Below, in pieces: positions 17,317 through 29,008 of a stretch of DNA of 64,000 nucleotides. Positions within the stretch are counted from its first letter, which is position 1. Each line of letters opens with the position of its first letter. A program made the position numbers and the translations under genes. Below the pieces are notes generated by a model. The model made no database searches and was not told the origin of the DNA. It saw nothing but the letters and a program-made list of their open reading frames with translations. Origin of the DNA: a bacterium (GTDB taxonomy: Bacteria; Bacillota; Bacilli; Lactobacillales; Streptococcaceae). Location: contig CAJNBY010000005.1 of NCBI GenBank assembly GCA_905221125.1, positions 49,993-113,992 of the forward strand, given 5' to 3'.

Positions 17317-17766
17317 CTAACGATTTTGCTGTTTTCGTAAGTAGGAATACAGTCTGAGAATCACTGTCCCGCTAGCCATTCCAATGGAAATGACCACAGC
17401 CAGCATGACAACTAAGGTTGCACTTGCCAGCGCTTTATTATAGTCTCCTGTCACAAAAAAGGCAGTTGTCCGATAGGACAGATAGCCCGGAACCAGGGGT
17501 GCCAAAATGGCCAAGATAAAGACCACAGCAGGTGTCTTATAAAGAATACTTAAAATCTGGCTGACACAAGAACCGATAATGGCAGCAATGAAGGTAGCTA
17601 CAATGACATTGGTCGGTTCCTTGAGCAAGAGATAGATTAGCCAGACAGCCATGCCCAAAATCCCTCCTGGTAAGAGCATAGACCGTTGAACATTGAGTAC
17701 GATTAAAAAAGTGATGATAGCAAGAAGACTTGCTACTGCTTGTAATAAAAAGGTAGTTAGTGTCAT
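17317..17766 (-). CDS. Threonine/serine exporter-type small subunit (YjjB/DUF3815-like)
   Basis: 149 residues, almost wholly hydrophobic, with four to five membrane segments and the motif LAPLVPGYLSYRTTAFFVTG (about 88-107). It corresponds to the C-terminal half of the ThrE exporter, which is split in two genes in many bacteria (YjjB with YjjP). The upstream neighbour encodes the other half, one base away, so the two probably form one transporter. The substrate (Thr, Ser or a dicarboxylate) cannot be told from sequence. Confidence 0.85.
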   Translation of the reverse strand: MTLTTFLLQAVASLLAIITFLIVLNVQRSMLLPGGILGMAVWLIYLLLKEPTNVIVATFIAAIIGSCVSQILSILYKTPAVVFILAILAPLVPGYLSYRTTAFFVTGDYNKALASATLVVMLAVVISIGMASGTVILRLYSYLRKQQNR

Positions 17767-17767
17767 A

Positions 17768-18526
17768 TTAGTTCATCAATACCAAGGCGACAGAAGTTCC
17801 TGCCCCTAAAGCAAGGGTAATGAGTAGGGATTCAAACATCTTACTCATACCAGAGTTTATGTGGTTGGTCATGATATCCCGAACCGCATTGGTCAAGGCA
17901 ATTCCTGGTACAAAAGGCATGACGGCACCAGCTATAATCAAATCTGCTGTTGAAGGAAAGCCCGTGTAGCGAGCCCAAAACTGAGCTATCATCCCAAAGA
18001 CAAAGGCTCCAGCAAAGGCTGTTACAAAGGGAATTCGGATAAACTTCTCCACATAGAGGGAAAAGGCAAAACCAAATAAGGTAGCCACTCCTGCTCCGAG
18101 TGCGTCGTAGATATTTCCACTAAACATAATTGAAAAGAAAGGAGCGCTAAAGGTCGCAGCCAGAGTTACCTGTAACTTGGTATAGGGAAGTGGTTGGGCT
18201 TGCAAGGCCGTCAATTGCTTGAAGGCTGTTTCTAAATCAATTTGCCCTCCAACCAGCTGACGAGAAATTTGGTTCACATCGCAGACTTTTTCAATGTTAT
18301 AAGAAGAGGAGGTCACGCGCTTCATGCGCGAAATATTGGTATTTTCAATCGAGAAAAAGATGGCGGCAGGCATGGCAAGGACATTGCAATCCACAATCCC
18401 CTGTGAATGCGCGATCCGAATCATGGTATCTTCTACACGATGAATTTCTGAGCCACTTTTAAGGAGAATAGTCCCCGCTAGCATAATCACATCGATGACG
18501 GCATTTAATTCTTTTGATTCTTCCAT
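17768..18526 (-). CDS. Threonine/serine exporter-type large subunit (YjjP/DUF1212-like)
   Basis: 252 residues. The N-terminal soluble part carries the DUF1212 signature LLKSGSEIHRVEDTMIRIA (about 21-39), then five membrane segments with PFVPGIALTNAVRDIM (about 209-224) near the end. Paired with the small subunit one base downstream. ATG at 18526 has AAGGAGG six bases upstream. Its own transcript begins in the short gap after the stkP terminator. Confidence 0.88.
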   Translation of the reverse strand: MEESKELNAVIDVIMLAGTILLKSGSEIHRVEDTMIRIAHSQGIVDCNVLAMPAAIFFSIENTNISRMKRVTSSSYNIEKVCDVNQISRQLVGGQIDLETAFKQLTALQAQPLPYTKLQVTLAATFSAPFFSIMFSGNIYDALGAGVATLFGFAFSLYVEKFIRIPFVTAFAGAFVFGMIAQFWARYTGFPSTADLIIAGAVMPFVPGIALTNAVRDIMTNHINSGMSKMFESLLITLALGAGTSVALVLMN

Positions 18527-18572
18527 GCTTTCCTCCTTTTATCAACTCCTTCTATTCTATCACAAATCAGGA

Positions 18573-18611
18573 CTCAAAAAAAATCTTTGCCACGAAATCA
18601 TGACAAAGATT
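18573..18611 (-). terminator. Terminator of the gmk-to-stkP operon
   Basis: AATCTTTG (18582-18589) pairs with CAAAGATT (18604-18611), followed by an eight-T run on the minus strand, 30 bases after the stkP stop. Confidence 0.8.
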
Positions 18612-18640
18612 GATTACTCATTTTGATTATCCATCTGCTT

Positions 18641-20620
18641 TTAAGGAGTAGCTGAACTTGTTTTAGGTTTGTAGATTGAAATCTTGACTCTAGTCTTATT
18701 GAGGTCTACCTTTTCACCTGCTCTAGGACTCTGTTCAACGACTGTACCTTCAGCAGTTCCAGCGGGAGCTGTCGACACTTCTACAACTTCAATATTGGCT
18801 TCCTTAATCCCAACAATTTGAATCAAATTGTTCTTAGTAAACTCCAAGCTGGAACCAATGTAACTCGGCATGGCTACACTTGTAACTTTTTTAGCTACTG
18901 TCAAGACGATTTGAGTAGGTTTACTCAAATCATAAGGGATACCTGCACCTGGACTTTGTTTCATAATCGTTCCTGGTTCGCTTTCGCTGGACTCTTCTTC
19001 CTCTATCTTAATCAAATTCTCAGGAACCTTCTTCTGCTTGAGTTCTGAGATTACTTCTGTAGAGTTCCGTCCAATATAGTTCCCTAATTGAATCGTCGTA
19101 GCTTTTTTAGCTACTGTCAAGACGATTTGAGTTGCCTTGCTCAAGTCATAGGTCGTACCTTCTGGTAGACTTTGCTTCATGACCGTTCCAGCCTCACTCT
19201 CCTTGGACTCTTCTTCCTCAATTTTAATCAAATTATCTGGAACTTTTTTCTCTTTTAATTCCGCAATGACATCAGAGGATTTCCGGCCGACATAATTACT
19301 AATTTGGAAGGATTGTTTGCCTGATGAGACAACCAAATTGATTTTCGTTCCTTCTTTTCGACCAGTTCCAGCGCCAGGATCTGTACGGATAATCCGCCCT
19401 TCTTCCACCTTTTCACTAGCCTCTGACTTCTCCTCGCCAATCTCAAAATTGGCTTTCTTGAGCGTTTCCTTGGCTTCCGCAACTGTCTGACCTGCCACAT
19501 TTGGAATAGCAATGGTTGCAGGAGTTCTGGATAGTATCCAAATAAGAGAAGCTGCTACCAATACAAGGCTGGCCAAAAAAATCAGGTAACGCATCTTAAA
19601 TCTACCTTTTTTCGGTGCTTGTGGTTGGTAAGTTTCCTCTGTCACAGCCTGGCTTGATTTTTTGATTGGTTTGTGTTCTGTCTGCGCTTGAACCTTAGGA
19701 ATAGATGTCAAGGTACTCTGGGAAACTTTTGGTAGAGTCTTGGTGTCTGCCTTAGTCGCATCGTCAAAGACCAGCTTTGGTTCATTACGACGATTATAAG
19801 ACAAACTACTAGACAAATCCACATACATTTCAGCAACTGATTTATAGCGATCTGTCAATTTCTTAGCAGTTGCCTTGATAATAACATTTTCTAAAGCCTG
19901 GGGCACAGATGGATTTTCTGCAATAACGGACGGCAGTGGTTTTTGGAAATGCTGGAGGGCGATGGTCACCGCACTATCTCCATCGTAAGGAATATGACCT
20001 GTCAGCATCTCATAAAAGATAATCCCCATGGCATAGATATCACTTTGTACAGTCGCCTTCGAACCACGCGCCTGCTCTGGTGACAAGTAATGAACTGAGC
20101 CCAGCATCGAGTTAGTCTGAGTCAGACTCGTCTCAGCAAAGGCTACTGCAATCCCAAAGTCTGTGACCTTGGCAGTCCCATCTGGTGTCAAGAGGATGTT
20201 TTGAGGTTTCAAGTCCCGATGGACAATTCCTCTGGTATGGGCCAAACGCATAGCCAAGAGAATTTGTCCCATGATACGGACAGCTTCTTCATTAGAAAGA
20301 GGATAGTGTTCCTTGATATAGCGTTTGAGGTCAAGTCCAGCCACATACTCCATAGCTAGGTACTGTTGACCGTCTTCCTCGCCAATATCTGTTATCCGAA
20401 CGATATGAGGATGGTCTAAATCTGCCATAGCTCTCGCTTCACGCTGAAAACGAGCTACAGCTATCGGGTCCGTCTGGTAGTTGGTCCTCAGAACCTTCAC
20501 TGCCACTTCTTCCCCATCTAAGATTAAGTCTTTGGCTAGGTAGACATCCGCCATGCCTCCTCGACCAATCTGTTTGACAATCCGATAGCGTCCGGCAAAA
20601 ATCTTGCCGATTTGGATCAT
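18641..20620 (-). CDS. stkP: Serine/threonine protein kinase with PASTA repeats
   Basis: Membrane kinase that senses cell-wall fragments and controls division and wall synthesis. 659 residues. Kinase domain (about 10-275) with glycine loop [14 protein letters not shown], catalytic [11 protein letters not shown] and a SPEQARG activation-loop block. One membrane helix (about 344-365, [18 protein letters not shown]) separates it from four extracellular PASTA domains (about 370-655) that bind muropeptides. Overlaps phpP by four bases (ATGA), so kinase and phosphatase are made in a fixed ratio. Length equals that of pneumococcal StkP as I recall it. Confidence 0.97.
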   Translation of the reverse strand: MIQIGKIFAGRYRIVKQIGRGGMADVYLAKDLILDGEEVAVKVLRTNYQTDPIAVARFQREARAMADLDHPHIVRITDIGEEDGQQYLAMEYVAGLDLKRYIKEHYPLSNEEAVRIMGQILLAMRLAHTRGIVHRDLKPQNILLTPDGTAKVTDFGIAVAFAETSLTQTNSMLGSVHYLSPEQARGSKATVQSDIYAMGIIFYEMLTGHIPYDGDSAVTIALQHFQKPLPSVIAENPSVPQALENVIIKATAKKLTDRYKSVAEMYVDLSSSLSYNRRNEPKLVFDDATKADTKTLPKVSQSTLTSIPKVQAQTEHKPIKKSSQAVTEETYQPQAPKKGRFKMRYLIFLASLVLVAASLIWILSRTPATIAIPNVAGQTVAEAKETLKKANFEIGEEKSEASEKVEEGRIIRTDPGAGTGRKEGTKINLVVSSGKQSFQISNYVGRKSSDVIAELKEKKVPDNLIKIEEEESKESEAGTVMKQSLPEGTTYDLSKATQIVLTVAKKATTIQLGNYIGRNSTEVISELKQKKVPENLIKIEEEESSESEPGTIMKQSPGAGIPYDLSKPTQIVLTVAKKVTSVAMPSYIGSSLEFTKNNLIQIVGIKEANIEVVEVSTAPAGTAEGTVVEQSPRAGEKVDLNKTRVKISIYKPKTSSATP

Positions 20621-21357
20621 TCTGCATCCTCCTCGTTCATAGAAACAAGGGCAACCGTAATGTTATCTAAACCTCCTGCATTGTTAGCAAAACGAACAAG
20701 TGTCTCCGTCTTATCTGCTAAAGGAATATCACTGGTTACAATATCACGAATTTCACTGCCTGAAATCATATTGGTCAAGCCATCGCTATTGAGCAAGAGA
20801 TAATCGCCTGACTCAAGAATGACTGTCCCAAAATCAGGCTGAATTTCATCTTTTTGCCCAATAGACTGGGTGATGATATTTTTTTGAGGATGAGTTTCTG
20901 CCTCTTCTGGTGTCAATTGACCTGCCTTAAGCAATTCATTGACCAAAGAATGGTCGCTCGTCAACTGATGGTATTCTTCTCCACGAATCAAGCCGATACG
21001 AGAATCCCCAATATGAGCATAGATAGCCTGATTATCAATAATAACAAGGACTTCCAAAGTCGTTCCCATGCCTCTGTAAGCTTCATCCTGACCAAGCTGG
21101 TGAATCTTTTGATTTTCAATTTCTAGGTAATGGGCAAACCATTCACGCACTTCATTGACTGTATCGATTTGGGTATCAACCCAAGCTACACCTAGGTCTG
21201 TTACCGCCATTTCACTAGCGATATTCCCTGCGCGATGACCTCCCATCCCATCAGCTAAAATAATCATGGTACGTCCAGCTCTATTGACATAGTGGTTGAC
21301 ATAGTCTTGGTTATTTGTTCGTTTCTGACCAACATCTGTTAATAATGAAATTTCCAT
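20617..21357 (-). CDS. phpP: PP2C-type protein phosphatase
   Basis: Mn/Mg-dependent Ser/Thr phosphatase that reverses StkP phosphorylation in the cytoplasm. 246 residues with PPM motifs: RTNNQDYVN (about 13-21), metal-binding [11 protein letters not shown] (about 36-46), IGDSRIG (about 115-121) and NSDGLTNMI (about 190-198), ending with [11 protein letters not shown]. Overlaps stkP by four bases and follows rsmB by 14 bases. Confidence 0.96.
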   Translation of the reverse strand: MEISLLTDVGQKRTNNQDYVNHYVNRAGRTMIILADGMGGHRAGNIASEMAVTDLGVAWVDTQIDTVNEVREWFAHYLEIENQKIHQLGQDEAYRGMGTTLEVLVIIDNQAIYAHIGDSRIGLIRGEEYHQLTSDHSLVNELLKAGQLTPEEAETHPQKNIITQSIGQKDEIQPDFGTVILESGDYLLLNSDGLTNMISGSEIRDIVTSDIPLADKTETLVRFANNAGGLDNITVALVSMNEEDAE

Positions 21358-21371
21358 GTGTCAGTTCCTTC

Positions 21372-22688
21372 CTAATCCGATATCTTGCGAAATTGACTGA
21401 TGAAGAATCCATCACTTCCATACAGTTCAGGTGTAATGAGGATACAGCCATCTTTCATGATATCCTTACATTCATGTTCTAGTCTTACCTGCTCGAACTC
21501 AGGATGACTTTCTAAAAACGCCTCAACGACTTGAAAATTCTCCTCTGAGACAATAGTACAGGTACTATAAGTTATTATACCACCTTTGCGTAGGGTTTGA
21601 CAAACACTACCTAATATTTCTAGCTGAATTTCCTGTAAGGATGCGAAATCTGCCGTTTCTTTATTGTATTTGATATCTGGTTTGCGACGCAGGAGACCGA
21701 TTCCTGAGCAGGGAGCATCCACTAGAATCTTGTCAAAGGAATTCTGACCAAAAAACTCATGCACCTTTCTGGCATCCAATTTTTGCGTTTGAACCCGATC
21801 TGCAACCCCTAGACGTTGGGCATTTTCTTGGATTAAGTCCAACTTGTGGTCATACAAATCCAGAGCAGTAACCTGACCTGTAGTGAGATAAGAGGCTATA
21901 TGGGCTGTTTTCCCACCCGGAGCGGCACAGGCATCTAGAACCTGCTCATCACCTTGTAGATCAAGCGTCGGAGCAACCAGCTGACTGGACTCGTCTTGGA
22001 TGGTAATGGCTCCCTCCGCAAACAAATCATGGCCTGCAAAATGCCCTTGCTCCTTAACCAGACCAGAAGGAGATAAGGATGAATCACTAGCCTCCAATAA
22101 GGCTTGGATTTCCTCTTTTCGGCTTAAATCAGTCACACGAATACTTGCCTTATTTCGCACCAAAAGACTTTCAAAGATGGCTTGTGCTCGCTCTTCACCG
22201 TATTCTTCCTTGAGCTTGGCAACTAACCAAACTGGAAGGGAATAAGCAATAGAATCACGTTTGTTTTTTCGTTTGATGCTGGCAATATCTGGCCACCCTT
22301 CACGCAGGATACGGCGTAAGATAGCATTGACCAATTTTTCACTGCCCTTTTTACGGACTTTGGCCAATTCCACTGCCTCATTAACCACAGCATGGTCTGG
22401 AATCTTGTCCAAATAGCGAAGCTGGTAGGCACTCATGAGAAGCAGGACATAGAGCCAACTGTCTAACTGGTCTCTATCCTCGATAAAGTGGGATAGGTAC
22501 CATTCCAGAGTCAGTTTGCGGGCTACCGTTCCATAGACAATCTCAGTCACCAAGCCCTTGTCCGCTGCTGAAAGCTGGCTTCCCTTGAGATGCTTATTTA
22601 AGGCGATATTTGAGTATGCTTGATTGATAAAGACATCCTCTAATACTGCTAGAGCTAGACTTCTAGCCGTTTCTACTTTAGTCACCAA
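21372..22688 (-). CDS. rsmB: 16S rRNA (cytosine-967-C5)-methyltransferase RsmB/Sun
   Basis: Methylates C967 of 16S rRNA using SAM. 438 residues: an N-terminal NusB-like RNA-binding region (about 1-130), then a Rossmann methyltransferase with [14 protein letters not shown] (about 254-267). The two catalytic cysteines lie in [10 protein letters not shown] (about 325) and [11 protein letters not shown] (about 378). Overlaps fmt by 11 bases, a typical fmt-rsmB-phpP-stkP arrangement. Confidence 0.95.
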   Translation of the reverse strand: MVTKVETARSLALAVLEDVFINQAYSNIALNKHLKGSQLSAADKGLVTEIVYGTVARKLTLEWYLSHFIEDRDQLDSWLYVLLLMSAYQLRYLDKIPDHAVVNEAVELAKVRKKGSEKLVNAILRRILREGWPDIASIKRKNKRDSIAYSLPVWLVAKLKEEYGEERAQAIFESLLVRNKASIRVTDLSRKEEIQALLEASDSSLSPSGLVKEQGHFAGHDLFAEGAITIQDESSQLVAPTLDLQGDEQVLDACAAPGGKTAHIASYLTTGQVTALDLYDHKLDLIQENAQRLGVADRVQTQKLDARKVHEFFGQNSFDKILVDAPCSGIGLLRRKPDIKYNKETADFASLQEIQLEILGSVCQTLRKGGIITYSTCTIVSEENFQVVEAFLESHPEFEQVRLEHECKDIMKDGCILITPELYGSDGFFISQFRKISD

Positions 22689-23613
22689 ATCGTTCTCCTA
22701 CAGTCAATGTACGTCCAACACCGTTGAGGAAGGAAGCAATGTCCATTTTAGGTTTACCAGCAGGCTGAACTTGTTTGAAAGACAAAGCTCCTTCTGCCGT
22801 TGCAACAACCAATTCTTTCTTGCCAATAGAGAGGATTTCACCTGGATTACCCTGACCTTCTACTGGTAGGGCTTCATAAATCTTAAAGCGGTCACCCTTG
22901 AGGAAAGTATGGGCTACAGGCCACGGGTTCATGCCACGGATTTGGTTAAAGAGTTGGCGATTGCTTTTAGTCCAATCCAGTTTTTCTTCCTCTGGCTTGA
23001 TATTTGGCGAGAAAGTGACCCGACTTGGATTCTGCGGTTCAGGTTTGATTTCCCCAGCAATATAGGCAGGTAAAGTATCCAAAAGCAAATCACGACCAAC
23101 AAGCGCTAATTTCTCAAATAAGGTACCAACATTGTCCTCATCTGTTATAGGGATGCTGCGACGAGAAATCATATCTCCTGCATCCATTTCTTTGACCATT
23201 TCCATAATGGTCACACCAGCTTCCTCATCCCCTTGAATCAAAGCATAATGGATAGGCGCACCACCACGGTGTTTTGGAAGAAGGGAAGCGTGAACGTTAA
23301 CCGCAAAGTCCATGCTATCAAGAAGTTTACTTGGAAGAAACTGCCCAAAAGCAGCAGTCACGATTCCATCCGCACCTAGCTTCATAATAGCTTCCATCTC
23401 TGGACTTCCAGATAATTTTTCAGGTTGGTAGATAGGAAGTCCTGCTTCTTTGGCAGCCTGCTTGACTGGAGTTTCTTGGATCACTTTTTTACGACCAACA
23501 GCACGGTCTGGCTGGGTCACAACGGCTAGAATTTCGTAACGGTCATCTGTCAAAAGTCCTTTTAAGACTGTTGCTGAAAAGTCGGGTGTCCCCATAAAGA
23601 TTAGTTTTGTCAT
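22678..23613 (-). CDS. fmt: Methionyl-tRNA formyltransferase
   Basis: Formylates initiator Met-tRNA with 10-formyl-tetrahydrofolate. 311 residues, standard length. N-terminal catalytic domain with [14 protein letters not shown] (residues 8-21), Asn/His catalytic block [20 protein letters not shown] (about 104-123) and the metal-independent Asp in EMDAGDMI. The C-terminal OB-fold begins near residue 205. Lies 12 bases after priA and overlaps rsmB. Confidence 0.96.
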   Translation of the reverse strand: MTKLIFMGTPDFSATVLKGLLTDDRYEILAVVTQPDRAVGRKKVIQETPVKQAAKEAGLPIYQPEKLSGSPEMEAIMKLGADGIVTAAFGQFLPSKLLDSMDFAVNVHASLLPKHRGGAPIHYALIQGDEEAGVTIMEMVKEMDAGDMISRRSIPITDEDNVGTLFEKLALVGRDLLLDTLPAYIAGEIKPEPQNPSRVTFSPNIKPEEEKLDWTKSNRQLFNQIRGMNPWPVAHTFLKGDRFKIYEALPVEGQGNPGEILSIGKKELVVATAEGALSFKQVQPAGKPKMDIASFLNGVGRTLTVGERFGD

Positions 23614-23625
23614 ATCTTCTCCTTC

Positions 23626-26022
23626 TTATAAAAATTGCTGTGGCTCATGGTCAATACTGAGACGGAGCTCACTATTTTCCCTTTCTTGAGTCAAGGCCAG
23701 TACTCGATTGAGGGTCGGCCCCAGCTCATCTTCTAAACGGTATTTAATTAAAATCTGGTAATGATAGAGGTTGTGGGTACGAGCAATGGGTTTGGGCGTC
23801 GGGCCAAGGATGTTACTGGTTTCGGACAAACCTGACCGCAAAATGTTCATGACTTCATAGGCACGTTTGACCACCTCTTCTTCTTTCTTGTGAGAAAGGG
23901 TAATGCCAATCGTAAAATAATAAGGTGGATAGCCAAGTTGTCGTCTGATACCCATTTCATAGGCATAAAAGCCTTCGTAGTCCTGTTCCTTGGCAAATCG
24001 AATAGCATAGTGCTGCGGATTGTAGGACTGGATCAAGACCTGCCCAGCTTTTTCAGCCCGACCTGCTCGACCTGCCACCTGAGTCAAGAGCTGGAAGGTT
24101 CTCTCAGAAGAACGAAAATCAGGCAGATTCAAAGCTGTATCCGCATTGAGAACTCCGGCTAGGGTTACATTTGGAAAATCCAAACCTTTGGCAATCATCT
24201 GAGTGCCTAGTAAAATATCCGCCTCTCCTCGTCCAAACTGGTCAAGTAGAGCTTGATGACTTCCTTTCTTGCGAGTCGTATCCACATCCATGCGTAAAAT
24301 CCGAGCCTGAGGAAAGAGTTCTGCCAGTTCGTCATAAGCCTTCTGAGTTCCTGTCCCATAGTAACGAACACTGCGACTCTTACAGTTAGGACAGACCTGA
24401 GGAATATCTTTCGAAAAACCACAATAATGGCAGTTCATAGTCTTGGTATCCATATGCAAGGTCAGGGAAATGTCACAGTTGGGACAAGTATCTACCGTCC
24501 CACATTCCCGACACATGACAAAGCTAGAATAACCACGGCGATTGAGCATGAGAACCACCTGCTCTTTTTTAGCCAGACGGTCTTGAATCGCTTCTAGCAA
24601 AGGAGTCGTAAAGTTTGACGTCTCGTTTTGTCCAATATAGTCCCGAAAATCAATCACTTGAACCTCAGGAATGGTAGCCAAAGGATTGGCACGTTGAGTC
24701 AGATGTAAGTGTTGATAAACACCTTTTCCAGCCCGCGCACAGCTTTCCAGACTTGGTGTCGCAGACCCGAGGACCAGAGCCGCTTGATTATACTGGGCCC
24801 GTAAAATAGCCACCTCTCTGGCATGGTAACGAGGATTGCTGTCCTGCTTATAAGTCGCTTCATGCTCCTCATCGATTATCATGACACCTAGATTTTTCAG
24901 CGGAGCAAAGATGGCTGATCTGGCACCAACAACAACTTGAGCATCGCCGCGTTCCACCTTGCGCCATTCATCATACTTTTCACCATTGGAAAGGCCTGAG
25001 TGGAGAATTGCCACTTTCTCACCAAAACGAGCAATAAAACGCTCCGTCATCTGTGGAGTCAAGGAAATCTCAGGCACCAGTAAAATAGCTGTCTTACCCT
25101 TGTCCAATGCCCCTTGGATAATCTGCAAGTAAACCTCTGTCTTCCCACTTCCTGTAATCCCTTGAAGGAGGAAGGGAGGCTGGTGACTGCCAATAGCACT
25201 CACAACCGCATCACGCGCCTGTCTTTGCTCTGGATTCAACTCCAAAGGCTGACTTGCTTCAATCCCTTCAAAATAAGCTGCCGAGCGTTGAACTTCCTTT
25301 TGGACTATGGTAACAGCACCTTGTTCCACAAAGAAGTTGACTTGCTCCCGCGAGTAGGACTCTAACAAACTAGCCAAAGAAGCGCTCTCTGGATGAGACA
25401 GCAAATAGTCTCTCAATTCCAACTTTTTCTTGGCGCGTGTAGAAATCTCTACACTTTCTAATTGAGCAAGGTCTACCTCATACCAAGACTGGGTCTTGAC
25501 CTTCTTTTGATCAATTGCCTGATATTCTAGACCAAGCAAGCCTTTTCTAGTCAAACGCATCATTTCGGCTTGTTTGGCAAGGTCTAGTGAAGAAAAGGCA
25601 AGCGAATCCTCTGAACCAAACAAGCGCTCTCGGTCTTCCTGACTCAGACCTTCCATAGGATAGAGAATCTTGTCATAGCTAGAATTTAGAAATCCCGGCA
25701 ACATGGCTTTTAAGATGGAGATTTTATAAGAAAAAACAGACTTACGTAACTCCTCAGCCAGCCAGAGTTGTTCTTGCGTGAGAACAGGAGAAAAATCCAA
25801 CACCTCAGCAATATCTTTTAAATCTTGCTCCATCTCTTCTTCATCCGATTGGGACTCCAAACCAAGAACAATCCCTTGAATCAGACGATTTCCCTTACCA
25901 AAGGGCACATGAACCCTCATCCCAACTTCCAACATTCCTTCAAACTCCTCAGGAATCCTATAACTATAGGGCTGGTCCGTCTGCATCAAAGGCACATCCA
26001 CGATAATCTTGGCTATAGCCAT
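23626..26022 (-). CDS. priA: Primosomal replication restart helicase PriA
   Basis: 3'-to-5' helicase that reloads the replisome at stalled forks. 798 residues. N-terminal DNA-binding domain (about 1-110), Walker A GITGSGKTEVYL (about 286-297), DEEH box (IIDEEHEATYKQ, about 382-393). A zinc-binding insert of Cys pairs follows (CRECGTVDTCPNCDISL and CHYCGFSKDIPQVCPNC, about 505-550), then helicase motifs V/VI with QVAGRAGRAEK. In operon with rpoZ upstream (65-base gap) and fmt downstream. Confidence 0.96.
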   Translation of the reverse strand: MAIAKIIVDVPLMQTDQPYSYRIPEEFEGMLEVGMRVHVPFGKGNRLIQGIVLGLESQSDEEEMEQDLKDIAEVLDFSPVLTQEQLWLAEELRKSVFSYKISILKAMLPGFLNSSYDKILYPMEGLSQEDRERLFGSEDSLAFSSLDLAKQAEMMRLTRKGLLGLEYQAIDQKKVKTQSWYEVDLAQLESVEISTRAKKKLELRDYLLSHPESASLASLLESYSREQVNFFVEQGAVTIVQKEVQRSAAYFEGIEASQPLELNPEQRQARDAVVSAIGSHQPPFLLQGITGSGKTEVYLQIIQGALDKGKTAILLVPEISLTPQMTERFIARFGEKVAILHSGLSNGEKYDEWRKVERGDAQVVVGARSAIFAPLKNLGVMIIDEEHEATYKQDSNPRYHAREVAILRAQYNQAALVLGSATPSLESCARAGKGVYQHLHLTQRANPLATIPEVQVIDFRDYIGQNETSNFTTPLLEAIQDRLAKKEQVVLMLNRRGYSSFVMCRECGTVDTCPNCDISLTLHMDTKTMNCHYCGFSKDIPQVCPNCKSRSVRYYGTGTQKAYDELAELFPQARILRMDVDTTRKKGSHQALLDQFGRGEADILLGTQMIAKGLDFPNVTLAGVLNADTALNLPDFRSSERTFQLLTQVAGRAGRAEKAGQVLIQSYNPQHYAIRFAKEQDYEGFYAYEMGIRRQLGYPPYYFTIGITLSHKKEEEVVKRAYEVMNILRSGLSETSNILGPTPKPIARTHNLYHYQILIKYRLEDELGPTLNRVLALTQERENSELRLSIDHEPQQFL

Positions 26023-26087
26023 CTTCTCACCTCCTCCTTGTCAGTACATTCTTGCAATAGAAAAAATAAGATTGAGTCCCCCCAACC

Positions 26088-26402
26088 TTAAATTTTTTCA
26101 CCATCTTCTTTTTCTTTAGCGATTTGCTCTTTGATTTTCTTTTCTTCTTCTTCTTTGCGGCGTTTTTCTTCTTCGATACGGCGACGCACTGCTTCACGTT
26201 TTCCTTCTGGATCTGGGTGAATCGTAACGTTTCCTGATTCGATTTCTTCTAAAGCGCGAAGAGTTGATTTTTCAGACTTGAAACCTTGAGTTGCTGGCGC
26301 ACCTGCTTCCAATTCGTGGGCACGTTTTGCTTCCAAGATTACGAGTGAATATTTTGAAGGAACCTTGTCGAGCAAGGTATCAATAGAGGGTTTTAACATC
26401 AT
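26088..26402 (-). CDS. rpoZ: RNA polymerase omega subunit
   Basis: 104 residues. Small RNA polymerase subunit that helps assembly of beta-prime. N-terminal [20 protein letters not shown] and EAKRAHEL are typical of Gram-positive omega. The C-terminal 40 residues are a long Lys/Glu-rich helix ([20 protein letters not shown]). Two consecutive ATGs (26402, 26399) make the exact start ambiguous by one residue. Follows gmk by 24 bases, the usual gmk-rpoZ pairing. Confidence 0.95.
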
Positions 26403-26426
26403 TTGCTTGTACCTATTTTCTAAATT

Positions 26427-27068
<642 letters not shown>

Positions 27069-27111
27069 TCAGTCTGTAAAAATAAAATAAGATTTCCCTT
27101 CAGATAGTAGC

Positions 27112-27125
27112 AGTTTGCGCAAACT
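27112..27125. promoter_or_regulatory. Perfect 14-bp palindrome upstream of gmk
   Basis: AGTTTGCGCAAACT is a perfect palindrome within the 100-base gap between the rny terminator and gmk, flanked by further partial symmetry (GATAGT ... ACTATC). It is a possible regulator site or hairpin in the gmk-operon leader. No protein is assigned. Confidence 0.35.
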
Positions 27126-27154
27126 ATCCTTCTACAGTCTTTCTATCTAGTGTA

Positions 27155-27184
27155 ACAAAAAAGCAGTAATTTTTCAACTGCTCT
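27155..27184 (-). terminator. Rho-independent terminator after rny
   Basis: GCAGT/ACTGC-type stem (AGCAGT 27162-27167 with ACTGCT 27177-27182) followed by a T6 run on the minus strand, eight bases beyond the rny stop. Confidence 0.75.
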
Positions 27185-27191
27185 TTCTTAT

Positions 27192-28805
27192 TTATTTAGC
27201 ATAATCTACTGCACGAAGCTCGCGAATCACGGTTACCTTGATATTTCCTGGATAATCGAGATTATTTTCAATTTTCTCACGAACTTTGTGAGCCAAGATT
27301 GTGACTTTGTCGTCCTTGATCTGTCCTGGATTGACCATGATGCGGATTTCACGTCCTGCTTGAAGGGCAAAGCTAGTTTGCACTCCTTCAAAGCCATTGG
27401 CAATTTCTTCCAAATCATGAAGACGTTTGATGTAGCTTTCAAGAGACTCACTACGAGCACCCGGACGTGCCGCGCTCAAGGCATCTGCTGCAGCGACGAT
27501 TACTGCAATCACGCTTTCGGCTTCAACGTCGCCGTGGTGGCTAGCAATCGTATTGACCACAACTGGGTGTTCCTTATATTTACGAGCCAATTCCATACCG
27601 ATTTCAACGTGGCTACCCTCAACCTCGCGGTCAATAGCTTTCCCGATGTCATGAAGGAATCCAGCACGACGGGCAAGAGCTGCATTCTCACCAAGTTCGC
27701 TGGCCATAATACCAGCCAGCTTAGCAACCTCAATCGAATGGCGCAAGACATTTTGTCCATATGAAGTACGGAACTGCAAACGTCCCATAATCTTCATCAA
27801 GTCAGGGTGAAGGTTTGGCGCACCAATTTCATAGGCGGCAGCCTCACCGTATTCACGGATCTTATTGTCAATCTCTTGACGGTTTTTCTCAACCAACTCT
27901 TCGATACGAGCTGGATGAATACGACCATCTTTGAGCAACATTTCCATGGTCATGCGGGCAATTTCGCGACGAATCGGATCAAAACCTGACAAGGTCACCA
28001 CTTCTGGTGTATCGTCGATAATCACATCGACCCCTGTCAAACTTTCAAAGGTACGAATGTTACGACCTTCACGACCAATAATGCGTCCCTTCATGGTATC
28101 ATCTGGTAGATGAACCGTTGAATTTGTTGACTCCGCCACATACTCACCAGCAATACGTTGCATAGCTTGAACCAGGATGTCCTTGGCCATTTTGTCAGAA
28201 CGTTCCTTGACCTCTTGCTCAGCTTCGCGAATGCGACTGGCAATCTCCTTGGTCAAGTTCTCCTCCGTCTGAGCCAGGATAATATCTCGTGCTTCTGCCT
28301 GAGACAGGGCACCAATACGCTCTAGTTCTGCTTCTTTTTGTCTTTCGACTTCCTCTAATTGCTCTTCACGCGCATCAAGGTTTTTCGCTCTATCAGAAAT
28401 ACTTTGTTCTTTTTGTTCAAGTGTTTGTTCTTTACTCGTCAAATTGTCGTCCTTACGGTCGAGGCTCGTAGCTCTCTCTGTCAAACGACTTTCGATTTGT
28501 TTGAGTTCTTGACGTTCTGATTTGAATTCAGCGTCCACTTCTTCACGGTATTTTCTGGCTTCTTCTTTGGCCTCCAATAGTGCTTCTTTTTTAAGAGACT
28601 TGCTTTCACGTTTGGCTTCATTAACCAGTAAATCCGCTTCACGCTCGGCTTGTCCACGTAAATTAGTTGCTTCTTGTTCAGCATTTAAAAGCATCAACTC
28701 TGCAGCTTCCTGAGATGATTTCATCTTAGCTGAGATGCTGACATATCCAATGACTAAACCAATGATGACGGCAAAAACAGCAATCGCAAGCGACATGATT
28801 TCCAT
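27192..28805 (-). CDS. rny: Ribonuclease Y
   Basis: Membrane-anchored endoribonuclease starting bulk mRNA decay. 537 residues: N-terminal membrane helix (about 4-24), long coiled coil rich in Glu/Lys/Gln (about 28-200), KH RNA-binding domain with [20 protein letters not shown] (about 227-246), then an HD domain with metal-binding [12 protein letters not shown] (about 366-377) and [14 protein letters not shown] at 28805 has GAGG seven bases upstream. Own promoter and terminator. Confidence 0.96.
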   Translation of the reverse strand: MEIMSLAIAVFAVIIGLVIGYVSISAKMKSSQEAAELMLLNAEQEATNLRGQAEREADLLVNEAKRESKSLKKEALLEAKEEARKYREEVDAEFKSERQELKQIESRLTERATSLDRKDDNLTSKEQTLEQKEQSISDRAKNLDAREEQLEEVERQKEAELERIGALSQAEARDIILAQTEENLTKEIASRIREAEQEVKERSDKMAKDILVQAMQRIAGEYVAESTNSTVHLPDDTMKGRIIGREGRNIRTFESLTGVDVIIDDTPEVVTLSGFDPIRREIARMTMEMLLKDGRIHPARIEELVEKNRQEIDNKIREYGEAAAYEIGAPNLHPDLMKIMGRLQFRTSYGQNVLRHSIEVAKLAGIMASELGENAALARRAGFLHDIGKAIDREVEGSHVEIGMELARKYKEHPVVVNTIASHHGDVEAESVIAVIVAAADALSAARPGARSESLESYIKRLHDLEEIANGFEGVQTSFALQAGREIRIMVNPGQIKDDKVTILAHKVREKIENNLDYPGNIKVTVIRELRAVDYAK

Positions 28806-28853
28806 GTTTTTACCTCATTTTATTGTTATTCCGAATGACATACATTCTTTTAC

Positions 28854-28882
28854 ATTCTACCATAAAAAAGTGATTTTCACAA
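28854..28882 (-). promoter_or_regulatory. rny promoter
   Basis: Minus strand TTGTGA (28882-28877), exact 17-base spacer, TAGAAT (28859-28854), about 48 bases before the ATG. Confidence 0.6.
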
Positions 28883-28987
28883 ACCTAAAATAGAATATGT
28901 TTTTGGGAAATTGGAGTTCATTCACCTATAATTTATTAGTACAATCTCTATTTCTTAGAAATCCTAGTTTTAGTAGAGATTTGAGAA

Positions 28988-29008
28988 AAAGCCTACTTTT
29001 CAGCAGAC
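28988..29008 (-). terminator. Terminator of yefM-yoeB
   Basis: AAGTCTGC tgaaaa GTAGGCTT stem with a T-run on the minus strand, directly after the yoeB stop. Nearly the same hairpin ends tmcAL at 29631-29652. Confidence 0.7.
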
